A program made the position numbers and the translations under genes. A DNA stretch of 64,000 nucleotides, taken from Vibrio sp. S9_S30. Lineage in GTDB: Bacteria; Pseudomonadota; Gammaproteobacteria; Enterobacterales; Vibrionaceae. The DNA lies in NCBI RefSeq assembly GCF_014694455.1, contig NZ_JAAUWT010000021.1, positions 1 to 64,000 of the forward strand, given 5' to 3'. The notes under the pieces are model-generated. The model worked only from the letters and a program-made list of their open reading frames with translations. It did no database searches and was not told the DNA's origin. Shown here piece by piece: positions 36,027 through 45,288 of the stretch (the first letter of the stretch is position 1; every line of letters starts with the position of its first letter).

Positions 36027-36728
36027 TTATCCTTTGACTCGCGTGACAATGTGTTGCGCCAACAATTCAGATGCGTCGTAAACTGGCAGTGACGATTGCA
36101 AGCTTTCCGAAATCACTGACAACTCAGTACACGCAATCACCAAGCAGCCTACGCCTTGCGCTTTTAACTGTTCTGCCGCCTGTGAAAAGTGCGCCAGATC
36201 GTGCTCGTCATACGCTTTGGCTTTCACTTTTTTGATCAAATCCATCAACTGGTTTTGCAAAACTTCTTGCGGGAAGACAGGTGTTAACTCACGCTTCTCA
36301 AATACAGGCTGATAAAGCTCGGTTTTGATCAACGCCGTCGAGGCCAACATACCGACTTGGTGAATATCTGAGTGTTGCTGCCGAAGGGTGCCGGCGACTA
36401 ATTCCGGTAAATTTACCACAGGAATCGATACCGCTTGCTGCGCATCAGAATAATACCAGTGCGCAGTATTGCAAGGCATAACCAGAAAGTCTGCCCCTGC
36501 CGACTCCAACCTTTTCGCCATGTCGGCGATCACTGGAGCTGGGCTTTCCCCAGTGCCTTCGATGATGGCTTTAATTCGAGAAGGCACTTTGGGGTTATTG
36601 TCGACGATCATGTGGATATGGTCGATGTCATCGCTTGCAGGCGTCAAGGCTATCACTCTATGCATTAAGTCGACCGTGGCTTCTGGTCCCATTCCACCGA
36701 TGATGCCTACAACAAGTTCACGCTTCAT
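36027..36728 (-). CDS. aspartate/glutamate-type racemase
   Basis: 233 residues. Cofactor-independent two-cysteine racemase: GIIGGMGPEATVDLMHR at the start, first catalytic cysteine in MPCNTAH, second in ACTELS. Family members interconvert L- and D-aspartate, glutamate and related acids. In this cluster it could racemise cysteate, an aspartate analogue. ATG at 36728 with AAGGAG upstream is chosen. Last gene of the TRAP/sulfonate-like cluster, overlapping the 3' end of dctM slightly (stop at 36740 of dctM lies upstream of its start by a few bases). Confidence 0.88.
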   Translation of the reverse strand: MKRELVVGIIGGMGPEATVDLMHRVIALTPASDDIDHIHMIVDNNPKVPSRIKAIIEGTGESPAPVIADMAKRLESAGADFLVMPCNTAHWYYSDAQQAVSIPVVNLPELVAGTLRQQHSDIHQVGMLASTALIKTELYQPVFEKRELTPVFPQEVLQNQLMDLIKKVKAKAYDEHDLAHFSQAAEQLKAQGVGCLVIACTELSVISESLQSSLPVYDASELLAQHIVTRVKG

Positions 36729-36739
36729 TCCAGAACTCC

Positions 36740-38020
36740 TTAATATCCAATCAAGCTGGGTAGCCACATAACGGTTTCAGGTATGTACGCCATAAGTAAC
36801 ACGATACCAATTTCCACCAGCACAAACGGAATGGCTTTCACCGATATTTCTTCTATCGAAACCTTAGCAATACTGGAACTGATGAACATGTTCTCCCCAA
36901 GTGGCGGGGTCGAAAACCCAATCTCACAGCAACACACTAATACCACCCCAAAGTGAATGGGGTGCACACCCAAACTCACCATCACTGGCAGAAGTACGGG
37001 CGTCACGATCATGATGGTTGCCAGTGTTTCCATGAACATGCCCACGAAGATAAGGAAAACAATCACAATCAGCCAGATCAGCGCTAAGTTGTCGGTCAGA
37101 GCCAGTAAGCCATCAGCGATCACAGCAGGGGTATCGTTTTCCACCAGAATACGACCAAACGCGGTTGCCGTGAACATAATGATCAGTACACGCCCAGTAA
37201 GCCATGTGGTTGAGTTGAGTGATTCTTTGATTCCCGGAATAGAAAGCTCTCGGTAGATAAAAATGCCCACAAATAGCGTATAAAAGACCGAAACAACCGC
37301 GGCCTCGGTTGGCGTAAACAAGCCTGAATAGATTCCCCCCAGAATCACAACCGGCGCTAACATCGCCCAAATACCATCTCTTAACGCTTTGCGCAGCGAT
37401 CCTTTGGCCCTATTCTCGCCAGCGGAATAGCCTTTCTTTTTACTGATCAGATAATTGGTCAGCATAAGACCAAAAGCCAGTAAGATGCCGGGAATGACGC
37501 CTGCTATGAAAAGCTGAGTGATCGACTCGCTCGCGGTCACGCCATAAATTACCATTGGGATACTCGGGGGAATTACCACGCCCAAGCCACCAGAAGAGGC
37601 GGTTAACGCAGCGGAATACCCTTTGTTGTAACCTTTGTCGACTAAAGCAGGAATCATCAACATACCAACAGCCGCCGTGGTGGCAGGTCCAGAGCCGGAT
37701 ATTGCGCCAAAAAACATACTGGCCAAGATAGCGGAAAATCCCAGCCCACCCGCCATATTGCCGGCCAGTAATTCGGCAATATTGACCAATCGACGAGAGA
37801 TACCAGAGGCTTGCATTAACGCCCCCGACAAAATAAACGCTGGCAACGCCATGATGGGGAAAGAATCCACGGCTGCCCAAGCCGTTTGAACCAGAGAAAT
37901 GAAATCGTCGCCCGTAGCGATGTACACTGCCATTGCCGAAGCACCTAGCGCAACCACGATGGGGGCTCCAATCACAAGGAAGAAGAAAAACATACTGAAT
38001 AAGACAAACGGTGCCGTCAT
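36740..38020 (-). CDS. TRAP transporter large permease (DctM/SiaM type)
   Basis: 426 residues with about 12-13 helices. Motifs: SGSGPATTAAVGMLMIPAL, GGLGVVIPPSIPMVIYG and the C-terminal GFSTPPLGENMFI. It is the Na+-coupled transport subunit of a TRAP importer. ATG at 38020 is chosen because AAGGA lies eight bases upstream; the in-frame TTG two codons earlier would be too close. Confidence 0.93.
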   Translation of the reverse strand: MTAPFVLFSMFFFFLVIGAPIVVALGASAMAVYIATGDDFISLVQTAWAAVDSFPIMALPAFILSGALMQASGISRRLVNIAELLAGNMAGGLGFSAILASMFFGAISGSGPATTAAVGMLMIPALVDKGYNKGYSAALTASSGGLGVVIPPSIPMVIYGVTASESITQLFIAGVIPGILLAFGLMLTNYLISKKKGYSAGENRAKGSLRKALRDGIWAMLAPVVILGGIYSGLFTPTEAAVVSVFYTLFVGIFIYRELSIPGIKESLNSTTWLTGRVLIIMFTATAFGRILVENDTPAVIADGLLALTDNLALIWLIVIVFLIFVGMFMETLATIMIVTPVLLPVMVSLGVHPIHFGVVLVCCCEIGFSTPPLGENMFISSSIAKVSIEEISVKAIPFVLVEIGIVLLMAYIPETVMWLPSLIGY

Positions 38021-38061
38021 AATCAAATTCCTTTGAGAAAATTCACGATCAGCATGCGAAC

Positions 38062-38568
38062 TTAAACGCTCTGCACATCGTCCACGTCTTTAAACTCGAC
38101 CCCCTTCACCAGCTTCAGGTAATTCACCTGAATGATCCGAACAATGGTGAGAGAAAATGAAATAGGGAAAATAAAATAGAGAAACGCCATCGACCACCCT
38201 AAAGCTGGCGACTTAAACGGAAATTCCATCAAACTTTGAATCACTTCGATGCTTTTAAAAATCATTAACGCGTTAAACAACACCCAAAACACATCGCCAA
38301 TACATTCGATGGCTTTTCTGATTGTGGCTGGCAGCATTTTCAAGTGGAATGTCACACGGTTATGTGCCGACAAGCGTGCCGCGTAGGAAGATCCCAAAAA
38401 TACGAACCACACAAAGGCAAAACGGGATAACTCTTCGCTCCAAGGAATGCCGTAGTTGAACACTACCCTCATAACAACCTGAACAAACAACAACGTAATG
38501 AACAAGCAGAGTAAAAACTGGCACACGTAATTCTCTAGCTTATCCAGCACTTTTAAACGCTCTAACAT
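38062..38568 (-). CDS. TRAP transporter small permease (DctQ type)
   Basis: 168 residues, four helices. The conserved VVMRVVFNYGIPWSEELSRFAFVWFVFLGSSYA stretch (seen in part as PWSEELSRFAFVW) is diagnostic of DctQ. Works with the large permease at 36740-38020. Confidence 0.92.
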   Translation of the reverse strand: MLERLKVLDKLENYVCQFLLCLFITLLFVQVVMRVVFNYGIPWSEELSRFAFVWFVFLGSSYAARLSAHNRVTFHLKMLPATIRKAIECIGDVFWVLFNALMIFKSIEVIQSLMEFPFKSPALGWSMAFLYFIFPISFSLTIVRIIQVNYLKLVKGVEFKDVDDVQSV

Positions 38569-38596
38569 AAGCCCTCCTTAGGTTCTGAGACAATAA

Positions 38597-38616
38597 GGGG
38601 CAGCCTACGCTGCCCC
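38597..38616 (-). terminator. stable hairpin between dctP and dctQ
   Basis: GGGGCAGC pairs exactly with GCTGCCCC around a 4-base loop. There is no proper T run. Such hairpins after binding-protein genes usually stabilise the upstream message and give the binding protein in excess over the permeases. Confidence 0.7.
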
Positions 38617-38625
38617 AGTATCGTC

Positions 38626-39609
38626 TTATTGCATTTTGCGGATCACATCATCAAAGCTGGCTTTGCCACCGATGGATTCGTAAAACGCAGGCCATACTTT
38701 GTCTTTCGCTATTTGAATCCACTGGTCTTCATCTTGAAGGGTCGACACTTCTACGCCATTGGCGATCATGTTTTGCTTGGCTTTCTCGGCCTCGGTCATC
38801 TGGAAAACCAGTGCGTACTGCTGCGCTTCCAACCCTGCGCGAGTCAGAATGGCTTGATGCTCTGGGCTTAACTTATCGAAGGTGCGCTTACCCATCAGCA
38901 TGGGTTGCAAAGAATATTGATGGTGCACTTCCGTTAAGTACTTTTGCACCTCGTAGAACTTCATGGTGTTGTTCACGATGTACGGGTTGTCTTGCCCATC
39001 CACCACTTTTTGTTGCAGCGCAGTGAAAGTTTCGGTCCACGCCATGGCAATAGGGTTCGCACCCCACGCTTCCCAAGACGCCAGCATGATGGAATTTTGA
39101 GGTACGCGAATCTTCATGCCTTTCACGTCTGCCAAGCTCTTCACTGGACGTTTCGAGTTAGTGAGATGACGGAAGTTAGAATACGTCCAGCCAAGAATGT
39201 TCACCGCGGCTTCTTGGTTGGCGAGTTCATTCCAATATACCCCCAGCTCACCCGTGGTGACTTTTACCGCATCGGCTGAATTAGTGATCAGATAAGGCAT
39301 GGTGAGCGCACCCAGTTTCTGAGAAAACGGCGTGACGTTCCCAATGCCCACTAACGCCATATCCAAGGTGCCAAGGCGCGTATTTTGCACCATTTCTGTT
39401 TCGCTACCCAACGCCCCATTGGGATACAGTTTGACTTTGATTTCGCCGTCTGAATACCCTTCCACTAATTGCTTAAATCGTGTCGCGTATGCCCCTTGAT
39501 CCGAGTTAATCGGGTCACCCATTCCAACCTTCATGGTTTTTGCACTGGCCATCATTGGCAGCAAAAGACACGACAATGCGAGAAACGTTGTCATTCGCTT
39601 GAATTTCAT
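38626..39609 (-). CDS. TRAP transporter substrate-binding protein (DctP type)
   Basis: 327 residues with a signal peptide cleaved after MASA (residue about 23). Hallmarks: the LYPNGALGSETEMVQNTRLG segment and the conserved arginine in GMKIRVPQN that grips a carboxylate or sulfonate. Binds the periplasmic substrate for the DctQM pair. The cluster content suggests an organosulfonate substrate. GAGGAAAAGGA precedes ATG. Confidence 0.93.
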   Translation of the reverse strand: MKFKRMTTFLALSCLLLPMMASAKTMKVGMGDPINSDQGAYATRFKQLVEGYSDGEIKVKLYPNGALGSETEMVQNTRLGTLDMALVGIGNVTPFSQKLGALTMPYLITNSADAVKVTTGELGVYWNELANQEAAVNILGWTYSNFRHLTNSKRPVKSLADVKGMKIRVPQNSIMLASWEAWGANPIAMAWTETFTALQQKVVDGQDNPYIVNNTMKFYEVQKYLTEVHHQYSLQPMLMGKRTFDKLSPEHQAILTRAGLEAQQYALVFQMTEAEKAKQNMIANGVEVSTLQDEDQWIQIAKDKVWPAFYESIGGKASFDDVIRKMQ

Positions 39610-39646
39610 TTCCTTTTCCTCTTAGTTTGTTGTGGTTAACGACCCA

Positions 39647-40852
39647 TCAGCACGCTCGCTGATTCATGTCCTCCCAAACATAACGAATGATTTCCGCTAT
39701 CTGGGTACAGTCGCTTTCGTCAAAAGTCAGCGGGATACGCATATCCAGCATGGTGGCTAATACGCGATCGGTATTAGGCAATTCTGCAGATGTGTCTAGG
39801 TAAGCCCAGCTTTGATATTGGCTGGTGTAGCCTTTCGGTTTGGCGTCACCAAACCACTTAAGTACGACACCAAGCGCTTCACAGCGAACGACAAATTCGC
39901 GAATGAAGTCGGCCGATTGGTTAACAAGATTGAATTGAATGGAACTGCCCACAAAGGCTTCTTGAGGCGGACGACGGGGAAAGCGCATACCTTCAATATC
40001 ACAAAGCGCGTCTTCCAGCAGAGCATAACGCCGATTCCATTGGGCACATTGCTCGTCTATATCTTGCAGTTGCGGACGAAGAATGGCAGCCCTGAGGTTA
40101 TCCATTCTTCCACTGAAATTTGGTGTGGCAGTGTCGATCCCCTCAAACGCTTCCGCTCTCGGCGCTGCGAGGTGGCGCTCGTAAAGCATGTAAGAACCTG
40201 AATAGATGATCGCTTTGGCCATAACGGTTTCATCGTCGGTGGTCAGAAGCCCGCCTTCTCCTGAATTCAGGTGCTTGTAGGTTTGGGTACTATAACAAGC
40301 TACTTTGCCAAACCGACCACTGTGCACTCCGTCCCACTTCGCGCCCATGGTGTGGGCGCAATCTTCAATTACGGTGACATGGTTCGCTTCACAGATAGTC
40401 ATCAGTTTGTTCATGTCTGCCAAGTGACCACGCATGTGTGACAACATCAGGAACTTCACGTCTTCCTGTTGCGCTTTTTGGGCTAAGTCGTCCAAATCGA
40501 TGGTGTAATCGTCGGTCGTCTCGACCAACACGGGTACACCTCCTGCATTGGTGATTGCCCCTGGAACCGGTGCCAGAGTGAACGCGTTACACAACACTTT
40601 GTCGCCCAATTTCAACCCTACACTGAGCAACGCAATATGCAGTGCATACCCGCCCGATGCACAACTTAAGCAAAAACGACTGCCGACATAATGGGCGAAC
40701 TCCAACTCCAATAGCTCGGTTTCCGTGGGCTCTCCCCCCACATCGCTGTTGTATCGGTGTAGACGACCAGAGCGCAACACCTTTTCGGCGCACTGTATGG
40801 CTTTTTCCGGAATCGCTTCTTGTTGAGTGAACGACTTCTCGAATTTTTGCAT
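39647..40852 (-). CDS. DegT/DnrJ/EryC1-family PLP aminotransferase
   Basis: 401 residues. PLP lysine in STQTYKHLNSGEGG; conserved LSCASGGYALHIAL, EDCAHTMGAKWDG and MDNLRAAILRPQL segments. Family members are mostly sugar aminotransferases that swap a ketone and an amine next to a hydroxyl. In this cluster it could act on a C3 hydroxy-keto-sulfonate or its amine. 72 bases after the dehydrogenase gene, with a hairpin in between; AAGGAGC precedes ATG. Confidence 0.88.
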   Translation of the reverse strand: MQKFEKSFTQQEAIPEKAIQCAEKVLRSGRLHRYNSDVGGEPTETELLELEFAHYVGSRFCLSCASGGYALHIALLSVGLKLGDKVLCNAFTLAPVPGAITNAGGVPVLVETTDDYTIDLDDLAQKAQQEDVKFLMLSHMRGHLADMNKLMTICEANHVTVIEDCAHTMGAKWDGVHSGRFGKVACYSTQTYKHLNSGEGGLLTTDDETVMAKAIIYSGSYMLYERHLAAPRAEAFEGIDTATPNFSGRMDNLRAAILRPQLQDIDEQCAQWNRRYALLEDALCDIEGMRFPRRPPQEAFVGSSIQFNLVNQSADFIREFVVRCEALGVVLKWFGDAKPKGYTSQYQSWAYLDTSAELPNTDRVLATMLDMRIPLTFDESDCTQIAEIIRYVWEDMNQRAC

Positions 40853-40885
40853 ATTGGCTTTGCTCCTTGTTTCGTCTTACCATTT

Positions 40886-40913
40886 CCAGCCCATAAGTCC
40901 TCCCTTGGGCTGG
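40886..40913 (-). other. hairpin between dehydrogenase and aminotransferase genes
   Basis: CCAGCCCA (40886-40893) pairs with TGGGCTGG (40906-40913). No T run, so it is more likely a processing or stabilising element than a terminator. Confidence 0.5.
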
Positions 40914-40924
40914 GGATGGACTGG

Positions 40925-42241
40925 TTAATCGTAGCGCTGCTGGCGATACACCTCGAAATCCCACTCCTCATCAGAAAAGTATTTGTTTAGCCGCCAATCA
41001 CAGGCTCGTGCGTGCCCTTCCATGCCTTCGGTGCGCGAAATACGCGACCCTGCGGCACTGAATTTAAGGTTGGCTTCTTCGCTGATCTGCTGAACGGTCA
41101 AAATCTTCATGAATTTTTGAACATTCAAGCCACCACTGTAGCGTGCGGCTTTTTTGGTCGGAAGAATGTGGTTGGTACCTGAGCACTTGTCGCCATGAGT
41201 CACGGTGCTGCCTTCCCCAAGGAACAAAGAACCGTAGTTGCTTAAGTTGGCTTTCCACCAGTCTAAGTCTTCGGCCATGACTTGAAGGTGTTCGCATGCC
41301 CACTCATCACTGACCTCTGCGGTTTCTTCTCGTGTATCACAAAGGATCACCACGCCGTGATCTCGCCATGCCGCTTCACACACATCAGCGTTTGGCATGT
41401 CAGCGATCACTCTCGGCATAATGTCCAACACTTGAAGCCCGAGCGCTTCGCTTGTGGTGAACAACCATACTGGAGAATTCGGACCGTGTTCCGCTTGCGA
41501 GACCAAGTCCACAGCTATCGTCATGGGATCGGCAGTGTGATCCGCAATGATGGCGGATTCAGTCGGCCCTGCGAATACATCGATGCCCACTTCGCCAAAC
41601 AACATACGTTTGGCTTCTGCAACATAGGCGTTCCCGGGACCGACGAGAATGTCGGCAGGTCTGCCTGTAAACAGCCCTAATGCCATCGACGCTATAGCAT
41701 GTACGCCACCCATTTCCAGAATCACATCCGCACCCGCGACGTCCATCGCATACACAATAGCGGGGGCGACGCTGCCTCCGCGTGGCGGCGAGCAAGCAAC
41801 AACCTTAGCTACCCCTGCGGCTTTTGCGGTAGCCACACTCATTAAAGCCGAAGCGGCGTGGGCGTAACGTCCACCAGGGACGTAGCAACCAGCGCAGTTT
41901 ACTGGGATAACCTTTTGGCTCAGTGTGACCCCTTCTTCCGTCTCGATATCGAACGATTGCAGACTGTCGCGCTGGGCTTGAGCAAAACGTTTTATCTGCC
42001 TGTGAGCAAAATCGATGTCGTCTTTGACCCGCTGAGGTACTTCGGCAATCAGTCGGGCTCTCTTTTCTGCCGACATAACAAAAGTGCCTCCCTGCCAACC
42101 ATCAAACTGTTTGGCATACTCCACCACAGCAGATTCACCTTCGCGGCGAATACGCTCTAACATCTCTTTTACTACCTGCTGAATGCGCTCGTCTTCCTTT
42201 ACCACTTCGTTTTCGGCAGCCGCCCGCTTTAAATATTTCAT
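40925..42241 (-). CDS. hpsN: HpsN/HisD-family zinc- and NAD-dependent dehydrogenase
   Basis: 438 residues. It matches sulfopropanediol 3-dehydrogenase (HpsN) of marine bacteria better than biosynthetic HisD, for example AGCYVPGGRYAHAASALMS, SQAEHGPNSPVWL and GSLFLGEGSTVTHGD. All HisD catalytic and zinc residues appear to be kept: Q and H in SQAEH, EH in CEHLQVM, D in HGDKCSGTNH, H in EGMEGHAR. The enzyme oxidises a primary alcohol to a carboxylate in two steps. Substrates could be dihydroxypropanesulfonate or cysteinolate; the latter would mirror histidinol to histidine. The gene symbol is by similarity only. Confidence 0.85.
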   Translation of the reverse strand: MKYLKRAAAENEVVKEDERIQQVVKEMLERIRREGESAVVEYAKQFDGWQGGTFVMSAEKRARLIAEVPQRVKDDIDFAHRQIKRFAQAQRDSLQSFDIETEEGVTLSQKVIPVNCAGCYVPGGRYAHAASALMSVATAKAAGVAKVVACSPPRGGSVAPAIVYAMDVAGADVILEMGGVHAIASMALGLFTGRPADILVGPGNAYVAEAKRMLFGEVGIDVFAGPTESAIIADHTADPMTIAVDLVSQAEHGPNSPVWLFTTSEALGLQVLDIMPRVIADMPNADVCEAAWRDHGVVILCDTREETAEVSDEWACEHLQVMAEDLDWWKANLSNYGSLFLGEGSTVTHGDKCSGTNHILPTKKAARYSGGLNVQKFMKILTVQQISEEANLKFSAAGSRISRTEGMEGHARACDWRLNKYFSDEEWDFEVYRQQRYD

Positions 42242-42307
42242 TGGCTGTTCTCACTCTTCTTCTTAGCGTCAAAGTTAGGGGGCATTTCACTCGCCCTTGC
42301 GTTCCGG

Positions 42308-43318
42308 TTACACGTAGGAAGGCAGCTCAAAAGCGTCGCGATACCCTGCCAGTGCTTGAGCCCCACCAGTGTGAAGAAAGACAACGTTTTCTCCTTTTTT
42401 GAAATGCCCTTTTCGAATGAAATCGATAAGACCAGCCGCACCTTTGCCGGAATACACAGGGTCGAGCAAAATACCTTCGTATTTGGAGAACAAATCAATC
42501 GCTTCGAGCGTGCTTTTCGCAGGAATCCCGTAACCGTCACCAACGTAATCGCAGTTCGCAACGACATCGCTACGCTTAACAGCACCAGGAATGCCCAGCT
42601 TTTCACAGGTTTTTCCGGCGAGTGCGAAAACGTTATTTTCTTGTTGCTCTTTAGGAACACGAACGCCAAAACCAAGCAGTGGGATTTGAGCGTTCGAGCC
42701 AACAAGGCCCGTCACCAAACCCGCTTGCGTCCCCGCAGAACCGGTTGCGTGTACAAGGTGATCAATCTTCAACCCCATATTGTTGGCTTGTGAAACCAAT
42801 TCCAAAGCGCAATTTACGTAGCCCAGTGCACCAATGGCGTTCGAACCGCCACCGGGAATGATGTAAGGCTTCTTACCTTGCGCTCTGAGCTGTTCAGCGA
42901 GATCTAACATGGCTTGATTCATGTCTGTGCCTGCTGGATATTTGGTAAGAGACGCGCCAAATAGCTGGTCTAACATGACGTTTCCATTGTGCACGTAGTC
43001 GAGGTCTTCTGAGCCCGTTCTGTCTTCAAGCAGCAAGTAACATTCCATTGCACATTTCGCTGCAATCGCTGCGGTTTGACGAGCGTGGTTTGATTGGGTC
43101 GCCCCTTGCGTAATAATGGTGTTGGCGCCTTGTTCAATCGCGTCTGCCATTAAGAATTCCAGCTTCCTTGTCTTATTACCGCCACCCGCTAAGCCCGTAC
43201 AATCATCTCGCTTGATCCACAGGTTCGGTCCGTCTAAGAGTTCAGACAAACGTTCCATAGGCTCGAGAGGCGTCGAAAGATGTGCAAACCTAAGACGTGG
43301 GAAACGAGCTAAATGCAT
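42308..43318 (-). CDS. cuyA: PLP-dependent D-cysteine desulfhydrase/L-cysteate sulfo-lyase (CuyA-like)
   Basis: 336 residues. Fold-type II PLP enzyme; the PLP lysine is in GGGNKTRKLEFL and ATQSNHARQTAA holds the substrate-binding residues. The opening MHLARFPRLRFAHLSTPLEP and KRDDCTGLAGGG match CuyA, which cleaves L-cysteate to pyruvate, sulfite and ammonium; D-cysteine desulfhydrase is the close alternative. Beside an HpsN-type dehydrogenase and a racemase, the sulfonate role is more likely. ATG at 43318 with AAGGAG upstream; 153 bases separate it from the divergent LysR gene. Confidence 0.82.
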   Translation of the reverse strand: MHLARFPRLRFAHLSTPLEPMERLSELLDGPNLWIKRDDCTGLAGGGNKTRKLEFLMADAIEQGANTIITQGATQSNHARQTAAIAAKCAMECYLLLEDRTGSEDLDYVHNGNVMLDQLFGASLTKYPAGTDMNQAMLDLAEQLRAQGKKPYIIPGGGSNAIGALGYVNCALELVSQANNMGLKIDHLVHATGSAGTQAGLVTGLVGSNAQIPLLGFGVRVPKEQQENNVFALAGKTCEKLGIPGAVKRSDVVANCDYVGDGYGIPAKSTLEAIDLFSKYEGILLDPVYSGKGAAGLIDFIRKGHFKKGENVVFLHTGGAQALAGYRDAFELPSYV

Positions 43319-43471
43319 AATGATTCTCCTTGAACTTAAAACAAAAAAATAACACCCTGATAACAACCACATCATGCTCATGCCGTTGTATTTTTGGCTA
43401 ATACATTATTGTTTGAGTAAGCGGTTACTTTTCGGCATAGCGCTAGAGAATGCGCACTAAGGTGTTAAAAA

Positions 43472-44383
43472 ATGGAATTAAAATGGTTGAAAGACTTTAT
43501 TGCTCTTTATGAAAACGGGAGTTTTTCAAAGGCAGCAGAAGCGCGATTTGTGACACAGCCTGCGTTTAGTCGGCGTATTCGCTCGCTGGAAAACTGGTTA
43601 GGTGTGGCTTTAGTCAATCGAGACAAAATGCCCATTTCCTTGACTCCGGTGGGAGAGAAATTTGTTGGGGATGCCAAACGACTTTCAGACGACATCTATC
43701 AAATCCGTGACCAACTTAATCGGCAGAAAACCGACAACTCAATTACCTTTTTGGCACAACATTCCCCTGCGGTGTCTTTTTTCCCTGGGTGGGTAAAAAC
43801 CATTAACCCATTATTCGGAGGGGCATTGGTTAAACTGATTCCAGGTAATTTGTACGACTTAAATGAAAGCTTCTTGGCAGGTAATGGGGATTTTTTGCTG
43901 ACTTTTTCTTCCAATTTGGACGACACGATTCAACATCATCGGAACATTCAGTGCATTCAAGTCGGTACTGATAAACTGCTTCCCGTGACAAGTTGCTGCT
44001 CATCGGGCAAGCCAGATCACCAGCTCAAGAAAGACCAAACATTCGACATACTGACCTACCCAGAAGAGGCATTCCTCGGGGCATTGGTCAAGCATTCGGC
44101 ACTGAGCAAAATCCCGAAACAATACCCTTATCGGGTTGTGTGTGAAAACTCGATGTCTGAAGGACTTAAAGCCATGGCAATACACGGATATGGTGTCACA
44201 TGGCTGCCAGAAAGCTTGATAATTGAAGAGCTGGGATCGAACAAACTGATTGCTCTCACTCCTGATTTAGCGACTGTAGATCTAAGAATATTGTTGTACC
44301 GAAACCGCCACGATGCCAAGCCTGCAGCTGAGCGATTTTGGCAAGATCTCTGTGAACTGTACGGAGCAAACTTAACAACTTAA
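43472..44383 (+). CDS. LysR-family transcriptional regulator of the sulfonate-like cluster
   Basis: 303 residues. N-terminal helix-turn-helix (WLKDFIALYENGSFSKAAEARFVTQPAFSRRIRSLE) then a co-inducer domain. Divergent from cuyA, the usual arrangement for LysR control of a neighbouring catabolic operon, so a substrate such as cysteate or cysteinolate may be its ligand. The 153-bp shared promoter is the likely operator region. Confidence 0.92.
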   Translation: MELKWLKDFIALYENGSFSKAAEARFVTQPAFSRRIRSLENWLGVALVNRDKMPISLTPVGEKFVGDAKRLSDDIYQIRDQLNRQKTDNSITFLAQHSPAVSFFPGWVKTINPLFGGALVKLIPGNLYDLNESFLAGNGDFLLTFSSNLDDTIQHHRNIQCIQVGTDKLLPVTSCCSSGKPDHQLKKDQTFDILTYPEEAFLGALVKHSALSKIPKQYPYRVVCENSMSEGLKAMAIHGYGVTWLPESLIIEELGSNKLIALTPDLATVDLRILLYRNRHDAKPAAERFWQDLCELYGANLTT

Positions 44384-44426
44384 ACCCTAAAACACATAAA
44401 CAAACGGGCAGGCGCTTTTAGAAAAA

Positions 44427-44705
44427 ATGAGGCATTTAACTATGGCGTATCGAGAGCGCCAACATGGTCATGACATCAAAAGTAGTATTTGGAAAGAATT
44501 TGGTGGCGGTAACAAAGCCGCCCGAGAAAAAGGCTTAAAGCCGTACCGAGCCACGTTAGAAAGAGAAACAAAAAAGTGACTGGAAAAATACCAAGATGTA
44601 AAAACCGTTAAGCAATTGCAGTCCCATTTAAAAGAGCGGGTTACTTCATCTCGCTTTGAACAACACCTTTTTGAAAATGGATCCCTCCAAGTTATTTGCT
44701 TTTGA
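44427..44705 (+). pseudogene. 93-codon reading frame broken by an in-frame TGA
   Basis: From ATG at 44427 a basic, helical protein (MAYRERQHGHDIKSSIWKEF) is open for 50 codons, meets TGA at 44577-44579, then continues in the same frame with similar basic/helical content (KYQDVKTVKQLQSHLKERV) to a second TGA at 44703-44705. This looks like one gene with a nonsense mutation. No family is recognised; the charged make-up resembles a fragment of a mobile-element protein. Confidence 0.4.
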
Positions 44706-45288
44706 GGATGACTGGTTTTAGTTCACCTTCTTCAAGTGTCCTTGCAGATAAGTTGAGACGCATGAATGCATACAGCGGATGATGTTTAAGCTATCGACGC
44801 TAAAAGGCTTTTGTCCAGAACCTTCAGACTGGCACTTCTAACTCAGAAGTACCCCATTCCTTCTCTAAATCATTTCCCTATACAAAAAGCCGCCCTTCTA
44901 TCCGCATTAGGTAATATAATTCAAGATTTTCATCTCTAAAATTAGACTGTATAAGATTCAACTTATATCCTACACGTGTAAACCAAGGGACTCGAAGGTT
45001 TCTAGGACCTCGTTTATTTATTAGAAGGACCTGTAAGTTGTCCCGATAGAATACTCAAGCAGGCATATAGCTTTCCATGCTAAAATAGAAGTATATATTT
45101 AATGGTGAAGGGACTTTAATCTCGTTTAGTAAAAAATCAACATCCGGACTTTAAATTCAGGTATAATATAATAGACAGTCTTAAACTCATTTCTTCTTCA
45201 AACTCCATTCACTCATCTATTAATCAGTATCACTTCTGACTGCTTTCGCACATCTTAAGCATTAGAAACAATAATAAGGAGGTACACG
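44706..45288. other. AT-rich intergenic stretch without genes
   Basis: About 580 bases with stops in all frames and no tRNA, terminator or strong repeat that I can see. Composition is more AT-rich than the flanking metabolic genes, consistent with decayed acquired DNA. Confidence 0.5.
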
